Assembly (NCBI GenBank): GCA_024734555.1 | Contig: JANPWX010000010.1 | Span: forward strand, 2,468,090-2,532,089 | DNA: 64,000 nucleotides | From: Trochalopteron elliotii | Lineage: Eukaryota > Chordata > Aves > Passeriformes > Leiothrichidae | Direction: 5' to 3' | Shown: piece by piece, positions 36,380 to 47,199 of the stretch | How positions within the stretch are numbered: the first letter of the stretch is position 1 | How the letters are laid out: each line of letters begins with the position of its first letter | Notes under the pieces: model-generated | What the model saw: only the letters and a program-made list of their open reading frames with translations | What the model was told of the DNA's origin: nothing | Database searches by the model: none | Position numbers and translations under genes: made by a program

Positions 36380-36630
36380 AGTAAATGACTTCATTACCTG
36401 AAGCTTTATCGGAGCTTTACATACCCCAGATATGTAAATGGACCAAACTTTTATCTATATGAAAAGCTCGTGACTATCATCCATCTTGGGTGTAGCCTCT
36501 TGAAGGCTTCTGATTGCCCAATGTGTACCTATTGAAGGCCTTTAATAAATACCTGCTTTTATTCTCTTTATCTTGTCTAGCCTCTTGTTCTTGTTCTAGA
36601 ACACTCTAAGGCATCACCTGACACCAGTTT
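36380..36630 (+). mobile_element. LTR-like R/U5 tail
   Basis: TATATGAAAAGCTCGTGA is followed by a CCTCTTGAAGGC...CTGATTGCCC stretch, AATAAATACCTGC and TTTATTCTC. This resembles the R/U5 part of a bird ERV LTR as I remember it. It appears 5'-truncated, with uncertain ends. Confidence 0.45.
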
Positions 36631-36639
36631 CTCTAACAG

Positions 36640-38330
36640 AAAGATTGAATCCAACTCCAGGAAAACCTGAAATATGAAAAATTTAATTTGTTTCCTTCTT
36701 CTACAAAAGACCAGTCCCAAAAGGATTAGGATGGCTGCCAAATGGAGAAACCACTTGAAATTGCTCTCAATGACCCAACTGACCACAGTGATGTTCAGTC
36801 CCTAGAGAACAACACTGTTGGGGTGCAACAAAGTTCAATCACATCCCACAAAACTTCAACACCTAGGTATTTAAGATCTTATTCTCAGAAATGGGATAGC
36901 CATTTCCCACTGCTCACACTGAGCACACTGAGGCACACTGAGCAAAGGGAACATCAGAATAAGGTGAAATCCAAGTAAATTATGAATCTTCTGAGATATG
37001 TTGATCCTGAATTTCAAAGGACAGAGTAAGAACTGTAACCCTGCATCTGCTTTCCAATATAAACCACTGCAAAGCTGGAACATGCCCATGTACATGTCTC
37101 TCTGCACCTTGCATCTTGCCAGCAGATATCCCAGCCTATTCACAGAATCATCAAGGTTGCCACTTCCTCAAAATCCAGAGAGAACTTTAATATTAAAAGT
37201 AATTATGATAATTTATTGTATGTGTCTTTTTTTCACTTTTGTTTCACAGTAAGGCTGGCAAACAATACTTCTAAATTAAACTGATCCTTGGCACTTTTCT
37301 CCAACAAGAATTAAGTTCACTGAACTGGACTGAAGTGAACATAATTCAAATATGACCATTCCAATCAAGGACTTCTGGACTGAAAGGATTTTCAAATTGC
37401 TGAAAAAAACCAAAATCCTGAACATTTCATACTGCTTTGGCTCATCCTGGGAGAGAAATTACTTCTTGCCTCTCAGAACTGCACCTACACTTCTCTTGAA
37501 ACTTTCAGAAACAAACAAACAAACAAACAAAGACCAAAGTTTTAAATGCTCTTATCTTCATGATTATATTTTGATGCAATCTATTGCTGTGCTCTGTGGC
37601 TTAGCAGTTCCTGTTTAGTGGGGTAACTGAGATAAGCTCTACTTTAACACTCATGAAAGTTGAACATTAAACTAGAATGAAATTAATCTAAGCAGCAAAG
37701 TCAATGTAAGGAATTGCACAGATTTCTGTATTTAATTTTCAGCACAGTGCAAGCACTTTGGCACCACTCTGTTGCTGAAACCTAGTGAAAAACACCAGGC
37801 TGACCCTCTGACAGTCTGACATGCCATAAACCAGAAATTCTATGCCACAGCTACACATGATAAATTAATTTGCAAATATCAAATCACTTGTGTTATGAAA
37901 ATGCCAGTATTTTAGTTTGCCAAAGAACAACAAAGAATCCTTATCTTCGAAACCAGCATGCAATACTGATACTCCTCCTGTACCTCCAGCTGCAAAACCA
38001 TGGCAGAAACCAAAGTTACAGCAAAATCAGCAGCAATTAGGATTCTGCATTTGAGATGGAGGGTCCATATGCTTTTTTTCTCCGAACCTTTATGGCAGGT
38101 CTGTAGAATCTGTGAAACTGTTCAGCAGCTGACCCAAAAAACCTAAATTTCAGACCAGATAACCACAACAAGGATAGTGAATTACATCAAATTTCTCAGT
38201 CTTTCATTCACCTGTCAATTCCCCTCTGTCCTTCCTGCTGTCATTACTCTGCCTAAAACTACCACTTTTTCCACATTTCTCTATTTTCACCTGCCTTTTC
38301 TCTCATTTTCTGTACAGATTCTGATATTTT
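36640..38330. other. unique intronic sequence, no gene seen
   Basis: Contains an (AAAC)5 tract at about 37510-37530. No exon or transposon recognised. Confidence 0.5.
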
Positions 38331-38710
38331 TGTGAGATTTCCTGGGGTCTGGCCCAGACGATCAGACCCCTTGGAGTTTCCTGGGGACTCAGCCCGACGG
38401 CAACTTGACTGGAGAGAGACAGCTTTGATCCAGTTGTCCGGAAAGTACTTTTAATAATACAAAATAACAAACAATAAGGCGTCCACCGTATTGGACCGAA
38501 CCAGACAAAGCAGTACAAGGGGCAAAAGGCACAAGGCCAAAGGCATAGTCCAGGGTCATAGAGGGGTAGTTATACACCCCAGTGTGGGTGGGGAGTAAAG
38601 GTGGGGTCTGAGGAAAGGGTCCAACAGGGGACAACAATTAGGAATATTACAATTCTTGCACTAAAAATCAATGTATGACAATGCAGAGAACTGAGAACTT
38701 TCTCGTAACA
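38331..38710 (-). mobile_element. LTR, zeta family
   Basis: The minus strand reads from TGTTACGAG at 38710 to AGGAAATCTCACA at 38331. ATTAAA lies in a T-rich stretch near 38450, followed by a U5-like section (CCGGACAACTGGATC...CCAGTCAAG) that I recognise from bird ERV LTRs. The 38331 end is firm. The 38710 end is tentative because no target duplication was found. Sense relative to APP. Confidence 0.6.
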
Positions 38711-39314
38711 ATTAGCACAGAGAGCATGTCAATCGGCCTTCTGCTTGTGGCACTGAGAATGAGGTTTCCTTAGGCATTTTTCCAGGGTTCTCTTTTTTCC
38801 TGCGGGAACTGCTCTCTACATTTTTGAATATATTTGTTCTCCACTTATGTTTCTACTGCTGCTAAAATGAAATTGTGGATCCACATTTTCATCTCTGATC
38901 AACATGTGGCCTACTCTTCATTATAGACTTGATTTGACATCTGTCTTCTTGAGCTATTAATACTGGGACTTTTTCCCCTTTCAAATTGCTCATGTTGTCT
39001 TTTTCTATTGTCAGAGAAGGCTTGCTGGCAAAACTCAGGGATTAAGAGCATTTCTTCTGAAAACACACAGAATCAAGTGGCAGAAAGATGTAGTGCCTTC
39101 AGAAATATCTAGAAAGCTTCTCTTCACAGGCTGTTCAAAGCCACCCTCTGGTCAGCTGCCATGAGAAGTCCTGCCCTCACACCTCCTCCAATATTACCAA
39201 TCCAGCTCGTCTGAGGACAGGGTCAAAGAGAAAACTCGCCCTTTTTCTGTCTGCTGGGGTTTGCTTTGTGACATTTCAGTTCCCTAAACTTCCTTGCTGC
39301 TGCAAGATCACACA

Positions 39315-39394
39315 TGTTATAAATACATATTATATGATTGGCTTTTCGCAAATATTGAAATTAATACTATATGTGTTATGTCAGAAAGTTATGT
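39315..39394 (+). mobile_element. beta LTR fragment (5' end only)
   Basis: TGTTATAAATACATATTATA followed by ATTGGCTTTTCGCAAATATTG matches the first 80 bp of the beta LTRs. The similarity then stops abruptly. Confidence 0.8.
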
Positions 39395-39752
39395 TGCACC
39401 ATTCCCAGGAGGCATCACTCATCCGTCTGCAAAGATGCAGGGGCTGTGGTTTCAGTGCCTTGAACTGGACACAAGTCTGACATTGCCAGGGCACAATTCC
39501 CGCATAATTTCATCTCTTGTCCATTTACTGCTCAAATCTCTCCAAAAGCCACTGCTAGCACAGAAGCTGGATCAAGGAACTGACCTATCTCTGAGAACAT
39601 TCCCCTAAGAATAAAAACTGCATCACACTGGAAAGTACCAGGAGTTCAAGAGGACCCAGACTGATCTTGAACAAAACTGGGATAGATCTGTGCCAGACTG
39701 AAGTGTCCATGTAACTATGGTCTCAAAAGGGGGATAAAAACAATCATGGAAT

Positions 39753-39983
39753 TGGCTGGTTGGAAGAGACCTTAAAGATCATCTTGATCCAATCTCACTG
39801 ACCTTGAACACATCCAAGGATGGGACAGCCACAGCTTCTCTGGGCAGCCTGTGCCAGTGCCTCACCACCCTCAGAGGGAAGAATTTCTTCCTAATGTCTA
39901 ATATAAACTTACTCTCCCGGTTTGGAGCCAGTCCCTCTTATCCTGTTACTACATGCTCTTGCAAATAGTTTCTCTATCCTCCT
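39753..39983 (-). mobile_element. CR1 LINE 3' end (antisense)
   Basis: It reads ATCATGGAATTGGCTGGTTGG, ACCTTAAAGATCATC, CCAAGGATGGGACAGCC, GGGCAGCCTGTGCCAGTGCC, TCACCACCCTCAGAGG and AGAATTTCTTCCTAATGTC, the reverse complement of the CR1 3' end. It is the best preserved CR1 copy here. Confidence 0.92.
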
Positions 39984-41039
39984 CAAAATGGCTGAAACAT
40001 AACAGCTGTATATTTATAATAGATTTTTCTTTACTTAAGGTAACCGTCACACTTTATGCGTATTACATCTTATTATTTATTAAAGGGACAGCTGCTACCA
40101 GTCCATCTCAGAGTCACACAGTGAAAGACTGGGAGATGTCCCCATAAGGAAGATTTCAGGCCACATATGATTAGAACTCTGTATGGAAGACAGAAAAGAG
40201 AATGTGAAATGCAGCAGTAAATGTCAGCTGTGTTGTTCCCACCAGGATACCACCAATATGGGAAAGGCAATGTCTATACAGACCACATCCAACACTACAC
40301 AGGCCTCTCAGAAGTATCTTGGGCCAGGAGCTGGATCAGTTGAGCTTCACTCCCTTGGCTGGGCATGCTGAGCATCTAGTGCAAGTGTGCCTGCTCTTTT
40401 TGCAACCTGAAGGAGCAAACCACAAGCATAGAACCCAGACTGCAGGTGATACTGAAGAACTTTTTCTCAATCAAGTGCTATATGGTCATCTGCTAGCTCA
40501 GCTATGAACCAAACAAGGCAAGAAGCTGCCCTGCATACAGTCATTGCATTCATGTCTTTTAGAAGACAGAATAAACTACTGTACTCTTGGCACAAACATT
40601 ATGCTGATAGAACCCATTGATTAAATTTTGCCCATCATATCTGTGATATTCAAAATTAATCTACAGGAAAATGCAGCATTTCAGTTTCATTATACACTGC
40701 AGTACATGTTTACCTAAATATTTATTTATGCAGACAATTCTCATCTCTTCTCATCTTTTTTCCTCCCTCAGCATCAAAGCAGAAGCACTCTTTGAAAAAG
40801 TCCTTATTATTTAATTTCATTTCTTTTTCAGACATGAAAAAACAAATCAGTGTAGGGAAAAACAAGAGGGGAGATTTTTTATTATCAACAAAAGAAAGAC
40901 AGGAATCACCTTGCAACATATGCTCCAAGTTTTATTAGTCACTTGATTTGAAATATATTTCAATGGTAGACTACAGTCTGGACTAAAAATCCCAGCCTTC
41001 TTTCTCAAGAAGGTGAGTATACTAAGGTTTAACTGCAGG

Positions 41040-41100
41040 ATAAATCATCATCAGTATCATATCATCATCATATGATGATAAATCATCATCATATCATCAG
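41040..41100. repeat. ATC/ATG-rich repeat with perfect 16-bp palindrome
   Basis: Degenerate (ATC)n tract. The segment ATCATCATATGATGAT (41064-41079) is a perfect palindrome. Confidence 0.85.
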
Positions 41101-44100
41101 TAGTAATCCTCTATTTCCAAGCAAATCAAATTTAAGCACTGGCAGAAAGAGTAAACTAGTTCAACCTTTGCTGTGGACCACAAGCTAAATAAAACTGAAG
41201 ACCTCAATAACAATGCAAAGAATGCTAAGATACCATTCAGTCGAATTTTTAAGCATGACTGTACCCATCTCAGAATATACTGACACCCATTTTTGTTGAA
41301 AATATCATTTGTTTTTAAGGACATTCTGTGCTGCCAAAAATCTGTATGTTTCCCTTTTCATTAAAGGGATCATTCTCCTCAGAGCAAATTTTATGGCTTT
41401 CTAAACTGCTGAATTTCATGTAATGCAGGTTTAAAATTAATTTTCACCTTCAATACAGTGACTATTCACACTGAGAAACTAGAAAGGGCGCATTATATGC
41501 AGCCTAGATGAAAACAACAATTTCTATTACAATGAAAATGACAAGATGGAGAGAAACCATTATCAAAGCAGTAAGACCATTGTCATTGTGTCTCAAATTC
41601 TCAGAAAAAACAGGCCAAACAATTTTTCTCTTTTCAAAAATCTTGTGATCCCTGGCAGTTTAACAAACTCTTTAGCAGGAAGGCAAAGACTAGTGAGAAG
41701 GAACTGCTGCCATCAGTGCTGCCTGAAGTAGGCCCCAGGACAACAAGCACAGTAGGACTACCAGACATGGTGACAAGAGGAAGCCAAGCAAGTAAATAAA
41801 AAAGAGATGGGTCAGTCATTTGGTGGCCCTTTTTGCCCATTTACAAAAGAGGGGACACCTGGGTGCCGCTGTCTGGAGATAGGAGAGCAACATAAACACA
41901 CTGAGATCATGCAGCAACAGCCAATGTTTAGTGAAGGGCAGCTCCTTACATAGGGACCTCGAGTTTCCTGCACTTACAAACATGGTTGGTTGTGATCTTA
42001 GTAACGCCCAGTTCATTTGACCAATGATATGTGTGCATCCATGATTCATAAGGATTGACAGCTATTTGCAGATCAGGCCCATGCAGTTTTACTTCCCAGT
42101 AACAGGTACAATCCATAAAGCAGCATGCTACATAGTTTGACATTAAAAGAAACCACTAATAAATTGTACTTCTCTACACAGCATTTCATTCCACCCAAGA
42201 AAGTTTCACTTTGTGATATTTAAAAAATAAAATTAAGAGAAGCCACCAGCTTACACTGAACAGAAGAAAATGCGCAGATATGCTTCCGGGACATTTCCTA
42301 TGAGTTCAGTGTTAAGAGTTTAACTGAAGTCAAAGAAGCTGGAAGGCAGCATCCAAGTATCTTCCATTTCCTTTCAAAAAAGCAATCTACTGTCTCAACT
42401 TTGCCATATTTAAACTATGTGATATGTTGTCCAAATACAAACTCTGATAGTTCCTGTGCTGCACTGAGCTCCCACTTAAAAGATTTAAAGCAAAAACAAG
42501 CAACACTAATCTTTAAAACATGTAGGTGGTTCTGTTATTCCCTGTTCCTCTCTTTCTGCTCTGCAATGCTCCTTGACTGCTACTTCCTGCATCAAGACTT
42601 CAAAATCCACCTAAGCTGGCAGTGTACTACAAGAGGAAACAATGAGAATCTAAAAGTTCACAGTACATCTCTGCAGGAGGAATACAAGTCCTTTTGCAGT
42701 CTATGCACCTCCTAGCTCTGTGCTCTGCCCACCACTTGGGCATCTAGCCTTGCATTGTCAAGAGAAGATCTTTTAAAAGAAGAGCTAACAAGCAGGCAGA
42801 GGAAGACATCTACTTGTAAGTTTTGATACAAGGAGAGATGGTATTTTTCATTTTTTGAAAAATACCTTCAAGGAAGAAATCAGAGCCAGAGAATATGTGA
42901 AGTGCCATTTTTTTATTAACAGTGAGTGGAGTTTCCTGATATATTAATTTTGTATTATTTTAGATCCAAGGAACCACAGAGCAAGTTCATTGCACTTGTG
43001 CATTGGGTTTCCACCCAAACAGCTCATTTTGGTATGTCCCTTCTGGTCTTTCCCAAGCTGGAGGAAGAACTTGGGTGCATGGGCTAACTCTACAGGTCTT
43101 ACAAGCGAAGTGCGTCTCCCCTTGCAATGCAGTCATTATTGCAATGCCTGGAACAGCAATCACAAGTGATCTGCAACAAAATCCAGATGGACAGATTTCT
43201 CAACAGAAGTACAGGGTGGAAAAGGCAAACCTTCCCTTGCTTGTTGTCACTTCTGTTCGGAGCTGGGTAAAAACCCCATTTCCTCAGCAGATGGTACAAA
43301 GAGCTGCTGCTACAGCAAGAGTGAAGAACCAAGAAAGCTGCCACAGTGCCAGGGAACATGAAGGCAGAAGCAGGAAGAGTACCTGTCCGCTGCATTAGCA
43401 GAACATTTACACTCAGCCTCTGTCTAGAGGAAGAAATAAAGCACACAGGAAGAAGCAATCCTTCTTTTGGCAAAAAAAGTGGCATTAAAGGAGAGAAAAG
43501 AAAGGAAGGAAAAAATCATATTTGGCAAAAGCGATCAAAAAGATTTTTACCTGCATACTATTCTAACACAAGAGGTACTGCATCTCAGTCTTGCTGCTTA
43601 TTACTTCCTGCTAAGGGGAAAATGCAAATTTGTCCCATTCCCTGATAGCAAGTACTGTCTTGCAGTCAAAGTAAACAGCAGAAAGCAAGGGAAATCCTAG
43701 GCATATTTGGAACACCAACCACAATAACAAGGAATTCCGCAAAGCTAAGAAGCCAGTTTGAGCTGCATTTACTAGCAATCCTCTACAAATTAATTTCTTT
43801 TGTAAAAGTGGGTAGAAGTATTATCCAACTCTTCCATTTCTCTTGCGGGGAAGACATCTCTTCCTCACCCTCAATAATTTCCTTATGCATAAATCAACTT
43901 TATTTAGATACATCAAAGAAGACAACAGAAAACCAGAAGAAATCTTTGGAAGTACTAGTAGGATAGGTTAGGTTAGGTATTTTTGTTAGTGATAAACAAA
44001 AATGTGAGTTTCACAAAGCAATTTTGTTAGTAAAGAGTCAAAGCTACTGATGATGAAACAGTTTCAATTGCCATTACACTATCAACCCTTAAAATGAATA

Positions 44101-44312
44101 CTTTGCCCAAATGCAATAAAAACTGGATAAAACACTGCAAAACCTAGAAAGAACAATCAAGGGGTGAAAGGACAGGAACAAAGATGCTAGGAGAGCAAAG
44201 ATGTGAAAAACAAAATTCTCTTGCTTTCTAAAGAAATAGTTTCACAGGAACTGGTTTGACATTTAGGAAATAAAGCAGCTACTGCTATGGCAATATGCAA
44301 CAACCTTCACTT

Positions 44313-44332
44313 AAAAAAAAAAAAAAAAAAAA
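44313..44332 (+). repeat. A20 homopolymer
   Basis: Twenty consecutive A. I saw no target duplication or retrogene body upstream. Confidence 0.9.
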
Positions 44333-45043
44333 GAGAGATGGCATAGTAAATGTAAGGACTAAGGCAAGCCAAACCATGCCTTTTTGTTCCACTGCATGAA
44401 ATAATACATTTTCTTTTCAAATTGTCACACACTGATACAAGGTTATTGTACTATTACACCATGGAGACAAAACTAAGTAAGATCCACATGTTCTTAGGAT
44501 ATAAGCAAGTGGGTAAGAAGTTTCTGCTCTCAAATATGAAATCAGTCATTGTGACTTCATGTGTAGGGGAAGCTTTTTTGTTAAGAAACTCTGAATGGTT
44601 CTGTGTGCAGCAGAGGCCAATAACTTTGGACTGTGCAAGTGTATTTCACTGGCACGATAGAACAGCAGTCATATTACAGCTGATCTTTCCAAATCAGACA
44701 AAAAAGACAAAGGGCATTTTAAATAATAAATTGCCACCTCATCTTTATTCAAAACACTTTAAAGAAATAAGTCCATTGCACACATACTATAAAAAAAATT
44801 ATCGCCCAAGGGTAGAAGAGAGACAAAATCTTCTAGCACTCCCAGTGACTCCCTGAGCAACCAATTTCTGAAGCTGTTTTAACAGGCATTAGAGAGAACT
44901 TCTTCAGAAAGGACAAGAAAGCAAAGGAGCAAAAGAGGTCAACAATGAAAGAGAAGATTCCTACAGACTGAGCTCTCCAGCATATGCCTGCACTTACACT
45001 TTGAAAGAACAACCACTATAGTTATTCTTGAGACAGCACTTAC

Positions 45044-45211
45044 TTCCTGGCAGTACTGAAGAATCCCTTCTTTTGTCCCAATGCAGGTCTTGGTGCCAGA
45101 GGGGTCAGATTCCCACTTTCCGTTCTGCACGTTCATATGCATGTTGAGTTTGCCACAGAACATGGCAATCTGAGGCTCTGCCAGCAGTCCTGCATTTCCA
45201 TCACCAGGCAC
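45044..45211 (-). CDS. APP: APP exon 2 (N-terminal part of growth-factor-like domain)
   Basis: Internal coding exon of amyloid-beta precursor protein, a type I membrane glycoprotein of neurons and other cells. Seen: minus-strand translation in phase 0 gives 56 residues, starting [20 protein letters not shown] and ending ILQYCQE, equal to human residues 20-75. Only four positions differ from the human protein as I recall it (T22G, R40K, D53E, D64G). A pyrimidine-rich acceptor ending CCTTCCAG precedes it and a GTAAGT donor follows. The length of 168 bp matches the mammalian exon exactly. Cys38, Cys62 and Cys73 of the growth-factor-like domain are present. Known: this domain opens E1 and contributes to heparin binding and dimerisation. 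Exon 1, with the start codon and signal peptide, is not in the window and must lie at higher coordinates. The paralogues APLP1 and APLP2 differ much more here, so I am very sure it is APP. Confidence 0.97.
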
Positions 45212-45214
45212 CTG

Positions 45215-47100
45215 GAAGGAGAAGAAAAGTTTTGATCTCACATTTGACATTTCAGTCCAGCAAAAGCAGCAATAGGTCAAGCAAGTCCGAGACAAACTCC
45301 AGATTCATCCACCCATTGCAGCAAAGATCAAAATTTTTGATTCAGGGAGATGTGAGAAATGTAAATGGGGTGTTGGTGGACATCAGATTACAACAGTATA
45401 ATTTTAAAGATGTAACCAAACTGTTTTGTGGCCCAAAACTGTCTTCTTACCAACTTGGGCTAAACATAGAACAATGACCACAGCTGGAACACAGATACAG
45501 ATGTTTAATTTTCCAAAAATAGCTGTTACAATGTGGGGGAGGGGTTTACTAACAACTAAACGAATCAGTAACAAGTTTTTAGCAGGAGTTTCCAAAATAA
45601 CCTCACAGTGTATCCTTTTTCAAGCCCCTCCACAGTTCATCTCCTTGTTGAGCACACATATTTTATCATGTCTTATGAAGATGGCGGGTTAAAAGCAGCT
45701 TCCACTTAAGCTTTTTTTGGATTGAACTTCAAAATGCAGAGGGGCTGGGGAGGTATCAAAATGGCTCTGCTGAAGGTTTTGCTCACAACCAAGAATTACA
45801 GAATAGCATCTCCCAAGCATTAAAAATACCAGACTCAAGACAGGTGCTCCTCCTCTCAAATCACAGACACTGCCCATGACACTCAAACCAAGCACTGCTG
45901 GGGCATGGAGCCAGACATCAGAGGCACCTTCACCACAGGTTTAAATGTCTCCCACAGGACCACAGCACTGAAGACAAATCAAGAGACAACCCCTGATGGT
46001 ATAAGGTGAAAGGACTCGCTTTTTGTTTTACATCTGAGGAACATGACACAGAGAAACCTCCTTAGGTTAGGTACCTCAAGAGACAACTCTACAGCTCTCC
46101 ACTACCCCTCATGCTCCAAACGCCAGGTGATCGTATTCAAGGTGCAGCAGAGTATTCATTTTGCTTTAAATATTTATTTTTAACTTTTAATCTCTTAGCT
46201 AGAAGACTTCTCAAGAGGAAAATTAAAAGCATTTTAAAAATTCACCACAAACTGAAGAAACAGAATTATGGTATCATAGGACATACAATAGAAGACATAT
46301 GCAAATATTAGTTTTACTCTTTGTTTAAACAAACATAAAAAAGATTTAATACATTTTATATGCCTACAGTACTAAAATAAAAACCCCAAACTCCACCCTA
46401 AGAAACCTTACAGGAGTGAACATCAAACTATCCATTGGATTAGCACTGAAAGTGAAAATGTCAAAATTAAACCAGGGTTTTGTCTGGGGGTTTTTTAAGA
46501 GACATGCAAGAACATTTCTTTTCCTGTTTTCATAAGATGTTAACTTGTTACTGCAATTCAGCTCAAAAAAATATATAAATAAAAGTAAAAAATTTGAAAG
46601 ACAGAAACACCTATCCTGGCTAAGATTTCCCTTTACTATCTCAATTTCTCTTCTCCTGTGCGATGAGTACATTCTGTACAATTTAACTGTCAACTATCAC
46701 TGTCGTTCCACAGGGTAATTATAGAATTTTCCAGTAACTGGGATGACACCTTGTCTTGGCTTGCCTTGATCAGGAAACTACCACATAGTTACTGCCTCTA
46801 ATACCTTCAGAAACTTTGGAGAGCAACTCAAATGTAACACATCTGTAACAATCTGTAAAATATCCTCCAAGTTAATTATTTTATTTTTCTTTAAACATGC
46901 AACATAACCCTATAAAAATTTCAATAAAAATAGAAGTGAGTCATTCCACAGGTGATGTGTAGATGAGAACTCTATATTCCCAGTCCCCTCCTTCAACTGA
47001 GATCTTTAGTAAATTAATAAGGCACACACTAGTCACACTATCGAAGATTTTAGATCTTTTTTCATTCAAAATCATAAATCAAAATCAAACTAAAGTATTT
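45215..47100. other. intron 1 sequence next to exon 2, no gene seen
   Basis: No exon or transposon recognised. Confidence 0.5.
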
Positions 47101-47105
47101 AGATT

Positions 47106-47195
47106 ATAGAATCAAAGATTCATTTAGGTTCAATGAGACTTTAAGATTGAATCCAACTGTAAACCTAACACTGCCAAGTTTAACCAAAATAAAAG
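47106..47195 (-). mobile_element. CR1 LINE 3' end fragment (antisense)
   Basis: ATAGAATCAAAGATTCATTTAGGTT-like start, then GATTGAATCCAACTGTAAAC and CTAACACTGCCAAGT. This is the reverse complement of the terminal 90 bp of a CR1 element. Confidence 0.85.
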
Positions 47196-47199
47196 CCAA

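Larger units (their letters stand above)
17668..45043 (-). other. APP: APP intron 2, complete
   Basis: Full intron of 27,376 bp between GTAAGT (exon 2 side) and CTAG (exon 3 side), phase 0. It carries two CR1 tails near 21 kb, alpha LTRs at 21.9 and 28.4 kb, an epsilon LTR at 31.7 kb, the beta/gamma nest at 33.7 kb, an LTR tail at 36.4 kb, a zeta LTR at 38.3 kb, a CR1 at 39.8 kb and low-complexity tracts. No coding exon was recognised inside it. Confidence 0.93.
39984..45043. other. intronic sequence upstream of exon 2 donor, no gene seen
   Basis: Two plus-strand frames of 131 and 144 codons (43003-43398, 44422-44856) have no recognised domain. A poly-A tract is at 44313-44332 and a palindrome at 41064-41079. 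Confidence 0.5.

Noticed and set aside
43003..43398. 131-codon plus-strand frame
   Set aside because: No domain recognised and no repeat or gene context; single-species reading cannot support it.
44313..44332. A20 tract as the tail of a processed pseudogene
   Set aside because: No gene-like sequence upstream and no target duplication.
44422..44856. 144-codon plus-strand frame near exon 2
   Set aside because: Antisense to APP intron 2, no domain, no promoter seen.
44939..45295. 118-codon minus-strand frame as an independent gene
   Set aside because: This is APP exon 2 plus read-through into both introns. Only 45044-45211 is coding.
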